Positions 6,453 to 12,703 of a DNA stretch of 16,212 nucleotides are shown one piece after another; within the stretch, counting starts at the first letter, position 1, and each line of letters begins with the position of its first letter. Made by a program: the position numbers and the translations under genes. Source of the stretch: Chloroflexota bacterium (GTDB lineage: Bacteria > Chloroflexota > Limnocylindria > QHBO01); NCBI GenBank assembly GCA_013697395.1, contig JACCWY010000500.1, positions 1-16,212 on the forward strand, read 5' to 3'. The notes beneath the pieces were generated by a model. That model saw only the letters and a program-made list of their open reading frames with translations. It searched no databases and had not been told where the DNA came from.

Positions 6453-7805
6453 ATGGACCGATTCGACCTCGTCGTCATCGGCGCCGGCGTCGCCGGAGAG
6501 GCCGCCACCCATTACGCGCGGAGCAAGGGAGCGTCGGTCGCGGTCATCGACCGCGCCCTCTTCGGCGGATCGTGCCCGTTCTGGGCGTGCATGCCGTCAA
6601 AGGCACTCCTCCACGCCGCGGCCGTGCACCACGCCGGTGGCGACTACCCGTGGACGAAGGCGAGCGACTTCCGCGACTACATGATCAACCGCACGAAGAC
6701 CGACGAGCCCGACGACTCCGGCCACGTCGCTTCGCTGGAGGAGGCGGGAGCCACGGTCATCCGCGGGTCTGCCACCGTCGCCGGAGCTGGGCGCGTGCGT
6801 GTCGGTGACCGCGAGCTCGCGGCCGGCGCCGTGGTCCTGGCCATCGGCTCGGTCAGCAGGGTGCCGGACCTGCCCGGCCTGGCCGAGGCCCACCCGTGGA
6901 CGAACGTCGAGGGCACCTCCGCGCGCCAGCTGCCCCGATCCCTCGTCATCCTCGGTGGGGGCCCGACCGGGGTCGAGCTGGCACAGGTCTACGCCCGCTA
7001 CGACGTGCCCGTCACGCTCGTCCACCCGCGCAAGCGCGTCCACGACAAGGAGCATCCTCGCTCGAGTGACCTGCTCGGGAAGGCGCTCGAGCGCGACGGC
7101 GTGACCCTGCGGCTGGGTGCGCGGGCAAGGCGCGTCCGTGCCGGCGAGGGCGCCGACGGGGCGCACGTCGTGGAGCTGGGGGACGACGAGACGGCGGAGG
7201 GCCACGAGATCATGATTGCCGTGGGGCGCGACCTGCCGCTCGACGGGCTGGGGCTCGAGTCGATCGGCGTCACGCCGGACCGCGGGCGGCTCTCACCGGA
7301 CGAACGGCTGCGGATCGCGGAGAACGTCTACCTGGCCGGCGATGTCGCCGGGCCGGAGATGCACACCCACCTCGGACACTACACCGGCGAGGCCGTCGCG
7401 CGAATCGCGCTGGGGGACGGCGACTATCGGCCATTCCTGGACGCCATCCCTCGCGCGACGTACACCGATCCGGAGACGGCATCGGTCGGCCTCCTCCTGG
7501 ACCAGGCGAAGGAGCGCGGGATCGACGCGGCCGAGTACACCGTCGACATCGGCACGTCGGCGAAGGGCTACACCGTGGAGGCCGAAGGCCACTGCACGAT
7601 CGTCGTCGACCGTGCGGAGCGCGTGCTGGTCGGCGCCTTCCTGGCGGGACCGGCCGTGTCCGAGGTGATCCACGAGTGCGTCCTCGCCATCCGCTCACGC
7701 GTTCCGCTGGCAACGCTGGCCGACACGATCCATGCGTTCCCCACCGCGGCCCGCGTCCTCGGCACCGCCTTCATCGACGCGGACCGGGACCTCCAAGCGC
7801 ACTAA
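6453..7805 (+). CDS. Class I pyridine nucleotide-disulfide oxidoreductase
   Basis: 450 residues. FAD loop VVIGAGVAGEAATHYA (8-23), redox motif GGSCPFWACMPSK with C41 and C46 in the standard C-x4-C spacing, NAD(P) loop VILGGGPTGVELAQVYARYD, FAD loop VYLAGDVAGPEMHTHLGHY, then a C-terminal dimerisation domain. The family includes lipoamide dehydrogenase, mercuric reductase and glutathione reductase, which pass electrons from NAD(P)H through FAD to a substrate. The substrate is unknown. The C-terminal motif, HAHPTxxE in lipoamide dehydrogenase, reads HAFPTAAR (427-434), so the catalytic His and its Glu partner are Phe and Arg. Annotation as lipoamide dehydrogenase would therefore be unsafe. The gene is monocistronic, probably leaderless, and divergent from the ferritin-like gene. 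Confidence 0.9.
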   Translation: MDRFDLVVIGAGVAGEAATHYARSKGASVAVIDRALFGGSCPFWACMPSKALLHAAAVHHAGGDYPWTKASDFRDYMINRTKTDEPDDSGHVASLEEAGATVIRGSATVAGAGRVRVGDRELAAGAVVLAIGSVSRVPDLPGLAEAHPWTNVEGTSARQLPRSLVILGGGPTGVELAQVYARYDVPVTLVHPRKRVHDKEHPRSSDLLGKALERDGVTLRLGARARRVRAGEGADGAHVVELGDDETAEGHEIMIAVGRDLPLDGLGLESIGVTPDRGRLSPDERLRIAENVYLAGDVAGPEMHTHLGHYTGEAVARIALGDGDYRPFLDAIPRATYTDPETASVGLLLDQAKERGIDAAEYTVDIGTSAKGYTVEAEGHCTIVVDRAERVLVGAFLAGPAVSEVIHECVLAIRSRVPLATLADTIHAFPTAARVLGTAFIDADRDLQAH

Positions 7806-7818
7806 CGTTGCCAGCGCT

Positions 7819-7847
7819 TGCCATTCATGACGCCAGTGTCACGCTAG
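7819..7847. repeat. Direct repeat copy 1 with internal dyad
   Basis: A 29-base unit that recurs at 7870-7898 with 2 mismatches (period 51). It contains CATGACG-CCAG-TGTCACG, a dyad with one mismatch and one G:U pair. It lies 14 bases after the oxidoreductase stop, in the gap between convergent genes. Confidence 0.7.
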
Positions 7848-7869
7848 GCAGGACCGTACGCCCGTCGCC

Positions 7870-7898
7870 TGCCATTCGTGACGCCAGCGTCACGCTAG
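7870..7898. repeat. Direct repeat copy 2 with perfect dyad
   Basis: Second copy of the 29-base unit. Here the dyad CGTGACG-CCAG-CGTCACG (7877-7894) is a perfect 7-bp stem with a 4-base loop. The stop codon of the minus-strand XRE gene (7895-7897) lies inside this copy. Possible roles are a bidirectional terminator, a protein-binding site, or a member of a dispersed palindromic repeat. No T-run follows. Confidence 0.7.
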
Positions 7899-8677
7899 CC
7901 CGAAATCTCGACTCGATGGGCGGACGCGTCGACCGCGTCCACGCTCCGTCTTGCAGTCGAATGCCGTACCCGTTGCCTGCCGGCTCGCCTACCGTGCGTC
8001 ACACGCACGTCTGACAACGGCACGAGGATCAGCAGGCCGCTCACGGCGGCCGTCGGTTCCCTCAGCCATGCGTTTGCAGTGCGGCCGCGACACTCGAAGC
8101 GCCCGAACAGGCCGGCGTGGGACGCCACCCGGCGTCGGTTCGTCCGCGTATCGGCGATCACCAGGCAGGTCACCACGCGGCGCGGTTTCCAGCCGAAGCG
8201 CCGGGCGATCGACTCTGCCAGCCGTTCCTTCTCGTCCATCTTGGCCAGCGTCCGCTGCAAGTCGTAGATGCCCGTCTTGAGCTCTGACACCAGGAGCGTC
8301 CCGCTCGTCCGATCGAATGACAGGTCATCGATGCTGCCCCGCTCGCCGTAGTGGTTGTAGGTGACCTCTTGGCGCGACTCCCACGGCCTGTTGGCTTGCT
8401 GCTTGCGAATCGACCACCATTCCTGGAGCAGGGCATGATCGGCGTCGAGGAGCCTGTCAAGCTCGCCTCCGCGCCAATCGACATACGTCACCAGCCGAGC
8501 ACCCAGCGCGGTCAGGATGCGCTCCAGCGTCCAGATAGCGCAGGCTCGCAGGTTGCCCCGCTCAAGGCGCGAGACGATCGACGCGCTGCAGCCTGCGCGA
8601 CCACCCAGCTCAGCCTGCGTCCAGTCGTGCCGATGTCGCAACGCCCGGATCGCGCGACCTACCCGCTCGCCGTTCAT
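7895..8677 (-). CDS. XRE helix-turn-helix protein with PD-(D/E)xK-like domain
   Basis: 260 residues. Residues 4-60 are a Cro/C1-type helix-turn-helix: RVGRAIRALRHRHDWTQAEL, then GCSASIVSRLERGNLRACAI. A linker rich in aromatic residues precedes residues 105-210, where ERGSIDDLSF and LLVSELKTG give D117, E132 and K134, the spacing of a PD-(D/E)xK core (D-x14-E-x-K). This is followed by LQRTLAKMDEKERLAE and RRVASHAGLFGRF. Similar helix-turn-helix proteins with a SID...E-x-K core occur in high-GC Terrabacteria; I know of no assigned function. The last about 35 residues are arginine-rich and low in structure. The start at 8677 puts Met just before the first helix; the longer open frame to 9328 is not supported. 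It is divergent from the 8793 gene and no partner gene overlaps it. Confidence 0.8.
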   Translation of the reverse strand: MNGERVGRAIRALRHRHDWTQAELGGRAGCSASIVSRLERGNLRACAIWTLERILTALGARLVTYVDWRGGELDRLLDADHALLQEWWSIRKQQANRPWESRQEVTYNHYGERGSIDDLSFDRTSGTLLVSELKTGIYDLQRTLAKMDEKERLAESIARRFGWKPRRVVTCLVIADTRTNRRRVASHAGLFGRFECRGRTANAWLREPTAAVSGLLILVPLSDVRVTHGRRAGRQRVRHSTARRSVDAVDASAHRVEISG

Positions 8678-8792
8678 CGGTCGCCATTCTCGACTCGGAC
8701 GACTTACCGCCCGATTACCGGAGTCCTGGGTGCCATCGGGCGTAACGCGCGCGAACCGATCCCCGTCCAACGCAATACATCCGGGAGGATTG

Positions 8793-9191
8793 ATGCGAAC
8801 TGTCATCGTCGCCGCGCTCGTGTGCGTGGCCACGTGGTTGGGCCTGGCCGCCGGCGCTGGCAACGTCGGCCTGCAGCGATCGGTCGCCGTCAGCCCCCTG
8901 ACACTGCTGGAGGTCCCGGCCGCCCTGGCCCTGTCGGCCGTGCTTGCGTTCGTCACCGCGTGGGTGCTCGGATCGCTCGACCGCGGGAACGCCGCCGCTC
9001 CCATGCGGCTGGTCGGCGGCGTGCTGATCGGTGACGTCGTCGGCGCCGTGGTGCTCGCGCCGATCCTGATCGGCGAGCTGGAGCTCATCCACGCCCCGGT
9101 CGTGTTCGCCGCGATCACGGCGCTGGGCCTCCAGCCGGTGGCGGCATTCGCCGGTGCATGGCTGTCGCGACCACGTGACGCGCGGGCGTAG
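8793..9191 (+). CDS. Four-helix integral membrane protein of unknown function
   Basis: 132 residues from the ATG at 8793, which has GGGAGG (8783-8788) just upstream; the longer open frame from 8517 is a shadow of the XRE gene. Four hydrophobic stretches are visible: 4-22, 37-60, 68-92 and 98-120, ending with WLSRPRDARA. There are few charged residues and no recognised motif, so it could be a small transporter-like or anchoring membrane protein. It ends 9 bases before the next gene's GTG, but that gene has its own -10 box spanning this stop codon. Confidence 0.75.
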   Translation: MRTVIVAALVCVATWLGLAAGAGNVGLQRSVAVSPLTLLEVPAALALSAVLAFVTAWVLGSLDRGNAAAPMRLVGGVLIGDVVGAVVLAPILIGELELIHAPVVFAAITALGLQPVAAFAGAWLSRPRDARA

Positions 9192-9194
9192 GAT
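9189..9194 (+). promoter_or_regulatory. -10 box TAGGAT of the 9201 gene
   Basis: TAGGAT overlaps the stop of the preceding gene and lies 6 bases before the GTG at 9201. The same hexamer stands at the same distance before 11273 and 8 bases before 9784. Confidence 0.6.
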
Positions 9195-9200
9195 CGGCGC

Positions 9201-9800
9201 GTGAGCGGACGGGCGAGGCGTTCGATCCTTGGCACCTTGGTCGGACTGAGCGCATGGACGGTCCAGGCAGACTCCGCACTTGGTCTCAGCTGCGCCACAC
9301 CTCCCAACGGCGCCGAGCTGGCGAACACGTCGGGTTGGCCCGAAGCGGCGCCCCTCGATTACGTGGTCATCGCAACGATCCGCGACATTCAACCCGTGAA
9401 CGGCGATGCGGGCACGTGGGGCGAGGTACTGGTGGTGCGAGTCGACGCGGTGCTGCGCGGAGACCTCTCCCTGTCGACCACGGAGATCTTCAACCCGCCG
9501 CTTGGCAGCCCGGGCTGGCCCTGGTTCACGGTAGGCGGGCAATTCCTCATCGGTGCGCATGCGAGCAGCGAGGGCACTGGAGGCAGAATCTCAACAAATC
9601 TCTGCGCACCGAACGAGGAGATCACGTCACCCGAGAGATTCCACGAGCTCGTCGCACTCTCGGCCGAGCCTCGCCTCTCGAACACGGCCATGCCCCGCCC
9701 AGGCCCGTTTCCCACGTGGGGCTTGGGGCTCGTCCTGCTCGGATGCGCGATCACGATTGCCGCGCGGCGTAGGATGGGTGGCCGTGACACCGTTCATTGA
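9201..9800 (+). CDS. Secreted, C-terminally membrane-anchored protein
   Basis: 199 residues. Arg-rich N-terminus plus hydrophobic residues 9-28 form a signal peptide. The mature part starts near SCATPPNG (C31). A beta-rich domain follows: LDYVVIATIRDIQPV, WGEVLVVRVDAVLRGDLS, GGQFLIGAHASS, with a second Cys in NLCAPNEE. This order (Cys, VxATI strand, VLRGD, GxxFLIGA, late Cys) weakly recalls the OB-like NTR/TIMP fold, but I would not name it so. The end is a proline-rich linker, one hydrophobic helix (WGLGLVLLGCAITIA) and RRR, which is a sorting-signal-like tripartite tail without LPxTG. The GTG start follows a -10 box by 6 bases. It overlaps the DinB-like gene by 17 bases. Confidence 0.7.
   Translation: MSGRARRSILGTLVGLSAWTVQADSALGLSCATPPNGAELANTSGWPEAAPLDYVVIATIRDIQPVNGDAGTWGEVLVVRVDAVLRGDLSLSTTEIFNPPLGSPGWPWFTVGGQFLIGAHASSEGTGGRISTNLCAPNEEITSPERFHELVALSAEPRLSNTAMPRPGPFPTWGLGLVLLGCAITIAARRRMGGRDTVH
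9770..9775 (+). promoter_or_regulatory. -10 box TAGGAT of the DinB-like gene
   Basis: TAGGAT lies inside the 3' end of the 9201 gene, 8 bases before GTG at 9784. An alternative GTG at 9778 would be only 2 bases downstream, too close for transcription to begin at it. Confidence 0.5.
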
Positions 9801-10335
9801 AGAGACGACGGCCCTGCTGCGGCGCACCCCGCAGGTACTTCGCTCGCTGCTGGTCGGCCTGCCCGACTCCTGGACCGATACGACCGACGTCCCCGAGAAC
9901 GGCTGGCGCCCGCACGACGTCGTCGGCCACCTCATCACCGGTGAGCTGACCGACTGGATCGACCGGACCGAGCGCATCATCGAGCACGGCACGAGCCTGC
10001 CCTTCGACAAGTTCGACCGATTCGCGCACGCCGACCGCGACGCCGACGTCAGCCTCGACGACCTCGTGGAGCACTTCGCCCGGCTGCGGGCTGAGAACCT
10101 CGCGCGCCTGGCCGAGCTCGCGACGGAAGAGGATCTCGACCGCCCGGGCATGCATCCCTCGCTCGGCCAGGTCACGCTGCGCGAGCTGCTGGCAACCTGG
10201 GCCGTCCATGACCTCGATCACGTGGCTCAGATCTACGCCGGCATGGCCGGCTCGCACGACGCCGAGGTCGGGCCCTGGAAGGCGTACCTCGGCATCCTTC
10301 TGCGCCGCGAGGATCCGTCCGCCATCGCGGGGTAA
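9784..10335 (+). CDS. DinB-fold protein (DUF664/YfiT-like)
   Basis: 183 residues. A four-helix bundle with the DinB metal triad: H49 in HDVVGHLITGE, then H142 and H146 in WAVHDLDHVAQI. The motif WxxHDxxHxxQ is the clear family mark, and the length fits. DinB-like proteins bind a divalent metal with three His and many are thiol-dependent transferases (for example bacillithiol or mycothiol S-transferases); the substrate is not deducible here. The longer open frame from 9553 overlaps the preceding gene and lacks support. The GTG at 9784 was chosen for the -10 spacing and because the first helix starts at once (TPFIEETTALLRR). Confidence 0.88.
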   Translation: MTPFIEETTALLRRTPQVLRSLLVGLPDSWTDTTDVPENGWRPHDVVGHLITGELTDWIDRTERIIEHGTSLPFDKFDRFAHADRDADVSLDDLVEHFARLRAENLARLAELATEEDLDRPGMHPSLGQVTLRELLATWAVHDLDHVAQIYAGMAGSHDAEVGPWKAYLGILLRREDPSAIAG

Positions 10336-10362
10336 CCGCCTCGGGCGCGTGGCAGGAGCGGC

Positions 10363-10388
10363 GATCAGACACCGGACCCGTACTGATC
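10363..10388. promoter_or_regulatory. Inverted repeat GATCAG...CTGATC
   Basis: A perfect 6-bp inverted repeat (10363-10368 and 10383-10388) with a 14-base loop lies in the 56-base gap after the DinB-like gene. It ends 3 bases before the GTG of a small lipoprotein-like ORF. It could be an operator or a weak terminator; a chance match is possible. Confidence 0.25.
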
Positions 10389-10391
10389 ATC

Positions 10392-10514
10392 GTGCGTGTC
10401 TGCGCTGTGCTCCTCGCGTTCGTTCTGGCGGCCTGCACGACGGAACCGGCCTCTGCGGCGTGTGGCGGAGGAGGCGCTCGACTCGCTCCCCTGATCCGCA
10501 CAATGCGCCGATGA
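10392..10514 (+). CDS. Tiny lipoprotein-like ORF coupled to the TauE/SafE gene
   Basis: 40 residues from GTG: MRVCAVLLAFVLAACTTEPA, then SAACGGGG and an arginine-ending tail. Residues 1-15 are a textbook lipoprotein signal with lipobox LAAC (C15). The ORF stops at TGA 10512-10514, overlapping the ATG of the permease as ATGA. That arrangement is typical of translational coupling and hard to explain as chance. The mature part would be only 26 residues, so it is either a small lipoprotein, a leader that controls the permease, or the remnant of a longer lipoprotein gene. No clear -10 was seen at the correct distance (TACTGAT stands nearby). Confidence 0.42.
   Translation: MRVCAVLLAFVLAACTTEPASAACGGGGARLAPLIRTMRR
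10499..10504 (+). promoter_or_regulatory. Weak -10-like CACAAT before the TauE/SafE gene
   Basis: CACAAT matches TATAAT at 4 of 6 positions and lies 6 bases before the ATG at 10511, the same spacing as the other boxes in this window. The first base is off-consensus, so this is tentative. Confidence 0.3.
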
Positions 10515-11251
10515 CGCCCGAGGTCGTGGTCCTGGCGGTCCTGTTCTTCGCCGCGGCGCTGCTGTATTCGAGCGTCGGGCACGCCGGGGCGTCGGCCTAC
10601 CTGGCGGCAATGGCCTTCGTCGGCGTCGCGCCGGCAACCATGCGCCCCACCGCGCTGGTGCTCAACCTGCTCGTCGCGACGATCGTCATCGTTCGGTTCT
10701 GGCGAGCGGGTCACCTGCCCTGGCGCAACCTGGTGCCGCTGGCGATCGGCTCCGTGCCGATGGCCTTCCTGGGCGGAAGCATCGACCTGCCAGGCGAGAT
10801 CTATCGGCCGCTGGTGGCTGTGGTCCTGCTGGCCGGGGCGTGGCGCCTCGCCACCGCCACCACGATGACCGACGACGTCGAGCGCTCCGGCGTCCCTGTG
10901 CTGGCCGGCGTGGCCGCCGGGGCCGTGATCGGCCTGCTGGCCGGCCTGACGGGCACCGGCGGCGGCATCTTCCTCACACCGCTGCTCGTCCTGGCGGCCT
11001 GGACCGGAACCCGGGATGCGGCGGGCCTGTCTGGCGCGTTCATCCTCGTCAACTCGATCGCCGGACTCGCCGGCCTGCTGACCGGCGGAGTCAGCCTTCC
11101 CCCGGCAATCCCGCTGTGGATGGCATCGGTCGTGACCGGTGGGCTCATCGGCTCCTGGCTGGGAGCCGCCCGATTCAGCATCATCAGCCTGCGACGGGCG
11201 CTTGCCTTCGTGCTGGTCCTGGCGGCCGCAAAGCTGGTGTTCCTGCCCTGA
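10511..11251 (+). CDS. TauE/SafE-family sulfite/anion permease
   Basis: 246 residues, about eight membrane helices in two related halves. The first half has LLYSSVGHAGASAYLAAMAF followed by RPTALVLNLLVATIV. The second has GLLAGLTGTGGGIFLTPLL followed by SGAFILVNSIAGLAGLL. The G-x-GGG motif and its inverted-repeat partner mark PF01925. Members move sulfite, sulfoacetate or other organosulfur anions across the inner membrane. The next gene is a cysteine desulfurase-like enzyme, which gives a sulfur context, but the substrate is inference. The ATG at 10511 overlaps the stop of the tiny lipoprotein ORF; the longer frame from 10208 is a shadow of the DinB-like gene. Confidence 0.88.
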   Translation: MTPEVVVLAVLFFAAALLYSSVGHAGASAYLAAMAFVGVAPATMRPTALVLNLLVATIVIVRFWRAGHLPWRNLVPLAIGSVPMAFLGGSIDLPGEIYRPLVAVVLLAGAWRLATATTMTDDVERSGVPVLAGVAAGAVIGLLAGLTGTGGGIFLTPLLVLAAWTGTRDAAGLSGAFILVNSIAGLAGLLTGGVSLPPAIPLWMASVVTGGLIGSWLGAARFSIISLRRALAFVLVLAAAKLVFLP

Positions 11252-11260
11252 CCCGCGGCG

Positions 11261-11266
11261 TAGGAT
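11261..11266 (+). promoter_or_regulatory. -10 box TAGGAT of the desulfurase gene
   Basis: TAGGAT lies 9 bases after the permease stop and 6 bases before the ATG at 11273. The desulfurase may therefore be transcribed on its own as a leaderless mRNA. Confidence 0.6.
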
Positions 11267-11272
11267 GGGCCG

Positions 11273-12703
11273 ATGACGGCCACCCGAGAGCCATCGGCAT
11301 CGGTCCACGGGAGCGACCCCATGCGCCTGGTGGGCGCCGATACCGAGGTGCCGCTCGTGACGGGCGGGACACGCCGCTACGTCAACCTCGACTACGCGGC
11401 CTCGGCGCCAGCGCTGCAGGCGGTCCACGACGCGATCGAAGAGCTCCTCGGCTGGTACTCGTCGGTCCATCGCGGAGCCGGCTTCAAGTCGCGCGCATCG
11501 ACGGCCGCGTACGAGGGCGCCCGCGAATCCATCCGCGCCTTCGTCAACGGCCGGCCGGACGACGCCGTGATCATCACCCGCAACACGACCGATTCGATCA
11601 ACCTGCTGGCCGGGACGCTGCCCGAGGGCACCCACGTGATCGCCTTCGCGGGAGAGCACCACGCCAACCTGCTGCCCTGGAAGCGGATCGGGGTGCGCTA
11701 CCTGCCGGTGCCCGAGACGCCTGCCGAGATGCTCGACCAGCTCACGGCCACCCTGCGCGACCTGCCGCACTGCGAGGACCCCCATCTCGTCGCCGTCACC
11801 GGCGCCTCGAACGTGACGGGCGAGATGTGGCCGCTGGCCGACATCGCGCGGGTGGCCCACGAGCACGACGCGCGGCTGCTGGTGGACGCCGCCCAGCTCG
11901 CGCCGCACGCACCGATCGACATGCAACGGGATGGGATCGACTACCTCGCACTGTCGGCCCACAAGCTCTATGCCCCGTACGGTGCCGGCGCGCTCGTCGG
12001 CGAGCGCGATTGGCTGAGCGCCGGCGATCCCTTCCTGCGCGGGGGAGGCGCCGTGAAGCTGGTGACGATCGACGAGACGTTGTGGGCCGACCTGCCGGAC
12101 CGGCAGGAGGCCGGCTCGCCGAACGTCATCGGTGCCGTGGCGATGGGTGTCGCGTGCGACGCGCTGGCGGCGGCCGGCATGGAACGCATCGCCGCCGAGG
12201 AAGCGGAGCTGCTGACCTATGCCCGCGCCAGGCTCGCGAGCGTCGAGGGCTTCGAGCACTACCGCGTCTGGCCGGCCGACCATCCGCGCGTCGGCCTGCT
12301 CACCTTCAACCTGCTCGGCGTGCCGTACGACCTGCTGGCGGCCGTCCTCTCGGCCGAGTACGGCATCGGCATCCGCCACGGCTGCTTCTGCGCCCACCCG
12401 CTCATGATGCGGCTGCTGCGCGTCGACGATGCCGAGGCGCAACGGCTCATCGACGTCACTCGCACCGGTGGCCACGAGCGCCTGCCGGGTGCCGCACGCA
12501 TGAGCCTGGGCCTCGGGTCGACGAGGGCCGATGTCGACGCCCTGACCGATGCGCTGCGGGCGATCGCCGCCGACGGGCCGGGATGGACCTACGCGGTGAA
12601 CGACCGCACCGACGAGTACGAGCCGGACCCTGACCCACGCCCGCTACCTGCCCTCTCGATGCGGCTCGAGGAGCATCCCCACGGCCACGGGGAATCGGCC
12701 TGA
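11273..12703 (+). CDS. Class V aminotransferase / cysteine desulfurase-like enzyme
   Basis: 476 residues, longer than the usual about 405 of SufS/CsdA. PLP fold: NLDYAASAPALQAV near residue 38, the segment SSVHRGAGFKSRAS, VIITRNTTDSINLLA, GEHHANLLPW, VTGASNVTGEMWPL, the cofactor Asp in LLVDAAQLAPH, and PLP lysine K231 in LSAHKLYAPYG. The desulfurase cysteine is C373 in RHGCFCAHP, matching RxGxxCAxP of group II desulfurases; C371 is a near neighbour. The reaction would be L-cysteine to L-alanine with persulfide on C373. The extra length is a C-terminal tail that is acidic and proline- and histidine-rich (EEHPHGHGESA), possibly metal-binding. No suf or isc genes are near. A 767-residue minus frame (10172-12475) and a 597-residue plus frame (10840-12633) are shadows. 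Confidence 0.87.
   Translation: MTATREPSASVHGSDPMRLVGADTEVPLVTGGTRRYVNLDYAASAPALQAVHDAIEELLGWYSSVHRGAGFKSRASTAAYEGARESIRAFVNGRPDDAVIITRNTTDSINLLAGTLPEGTHVIAFAGEHHANLLPWKRIGVRYLPVPETPAEMLDQLTATLRDLPHCEDPHLVAVTGASNVTGEMWPLADIARVAHEHDARLLVDAAQLAPHAPIDMQRDGIDYLALSAHKLYAPYGAGALVGERDWLSAGDPFLRGGGAVKLVTIDETLWADLPDRQEAGSPNVIGAVAMGVACDALAAAGMERIAAEEAELLTYARARLASVEGFEHYRVWPADHPRVGLLTFNLLGVPYDLLAAVLSAEYGIGIRHGCFCAHPLMMRLLRVDDAEAQRLIDVTRTGGHERLPGAARMSLGLGSTRADVDALTDALRAIAADGPGWTYAVNDRTDEYEPDPDPRPLPALSMRLEEHPHGHGESA

Noticed and set aside
6453..7805. Calling the gene lpdA or merA
   Set aside because: The catalytic His/Glu of lipoamide dehydrogenase is missing, and no mercury-binding N-terminal domain or C-terminal cysteine pair is present.
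7819..7898. CRISPR-like array
   Set aside because: Only two copies with a 22-base gap, no further units, no cas genes, and the units contain a terminator-like dyad.
7895..8677. Toxin-antitoxin pair centred on the XRE protein
   Set aside because: No small partner gene overlaps or abuts it on the same strand; the divergent gene encodes a four-helix membrane protein with its own ribosome site.
8715..9560. 281-residue minus-strand open frame and the upstream extension of the XRE frame to 9328
   Set aside because: Both are antisense to the 8793 membrane protein and 9201 genes, which have a Shine-Dalgarno site and a -10 box respectively.
10172..12475. 767-residue open frame on the minus strand
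   Set aside because: Antisense to the TauE/SafE and desulfurase genes; composition is Arg/Gln/His/Gly-rich with no domain.
10840..12633. 597-residue plus-strand open frame
   Set aside because: Out-of-frame shadow of the permease and desulfurase, extremely Arg-rich.
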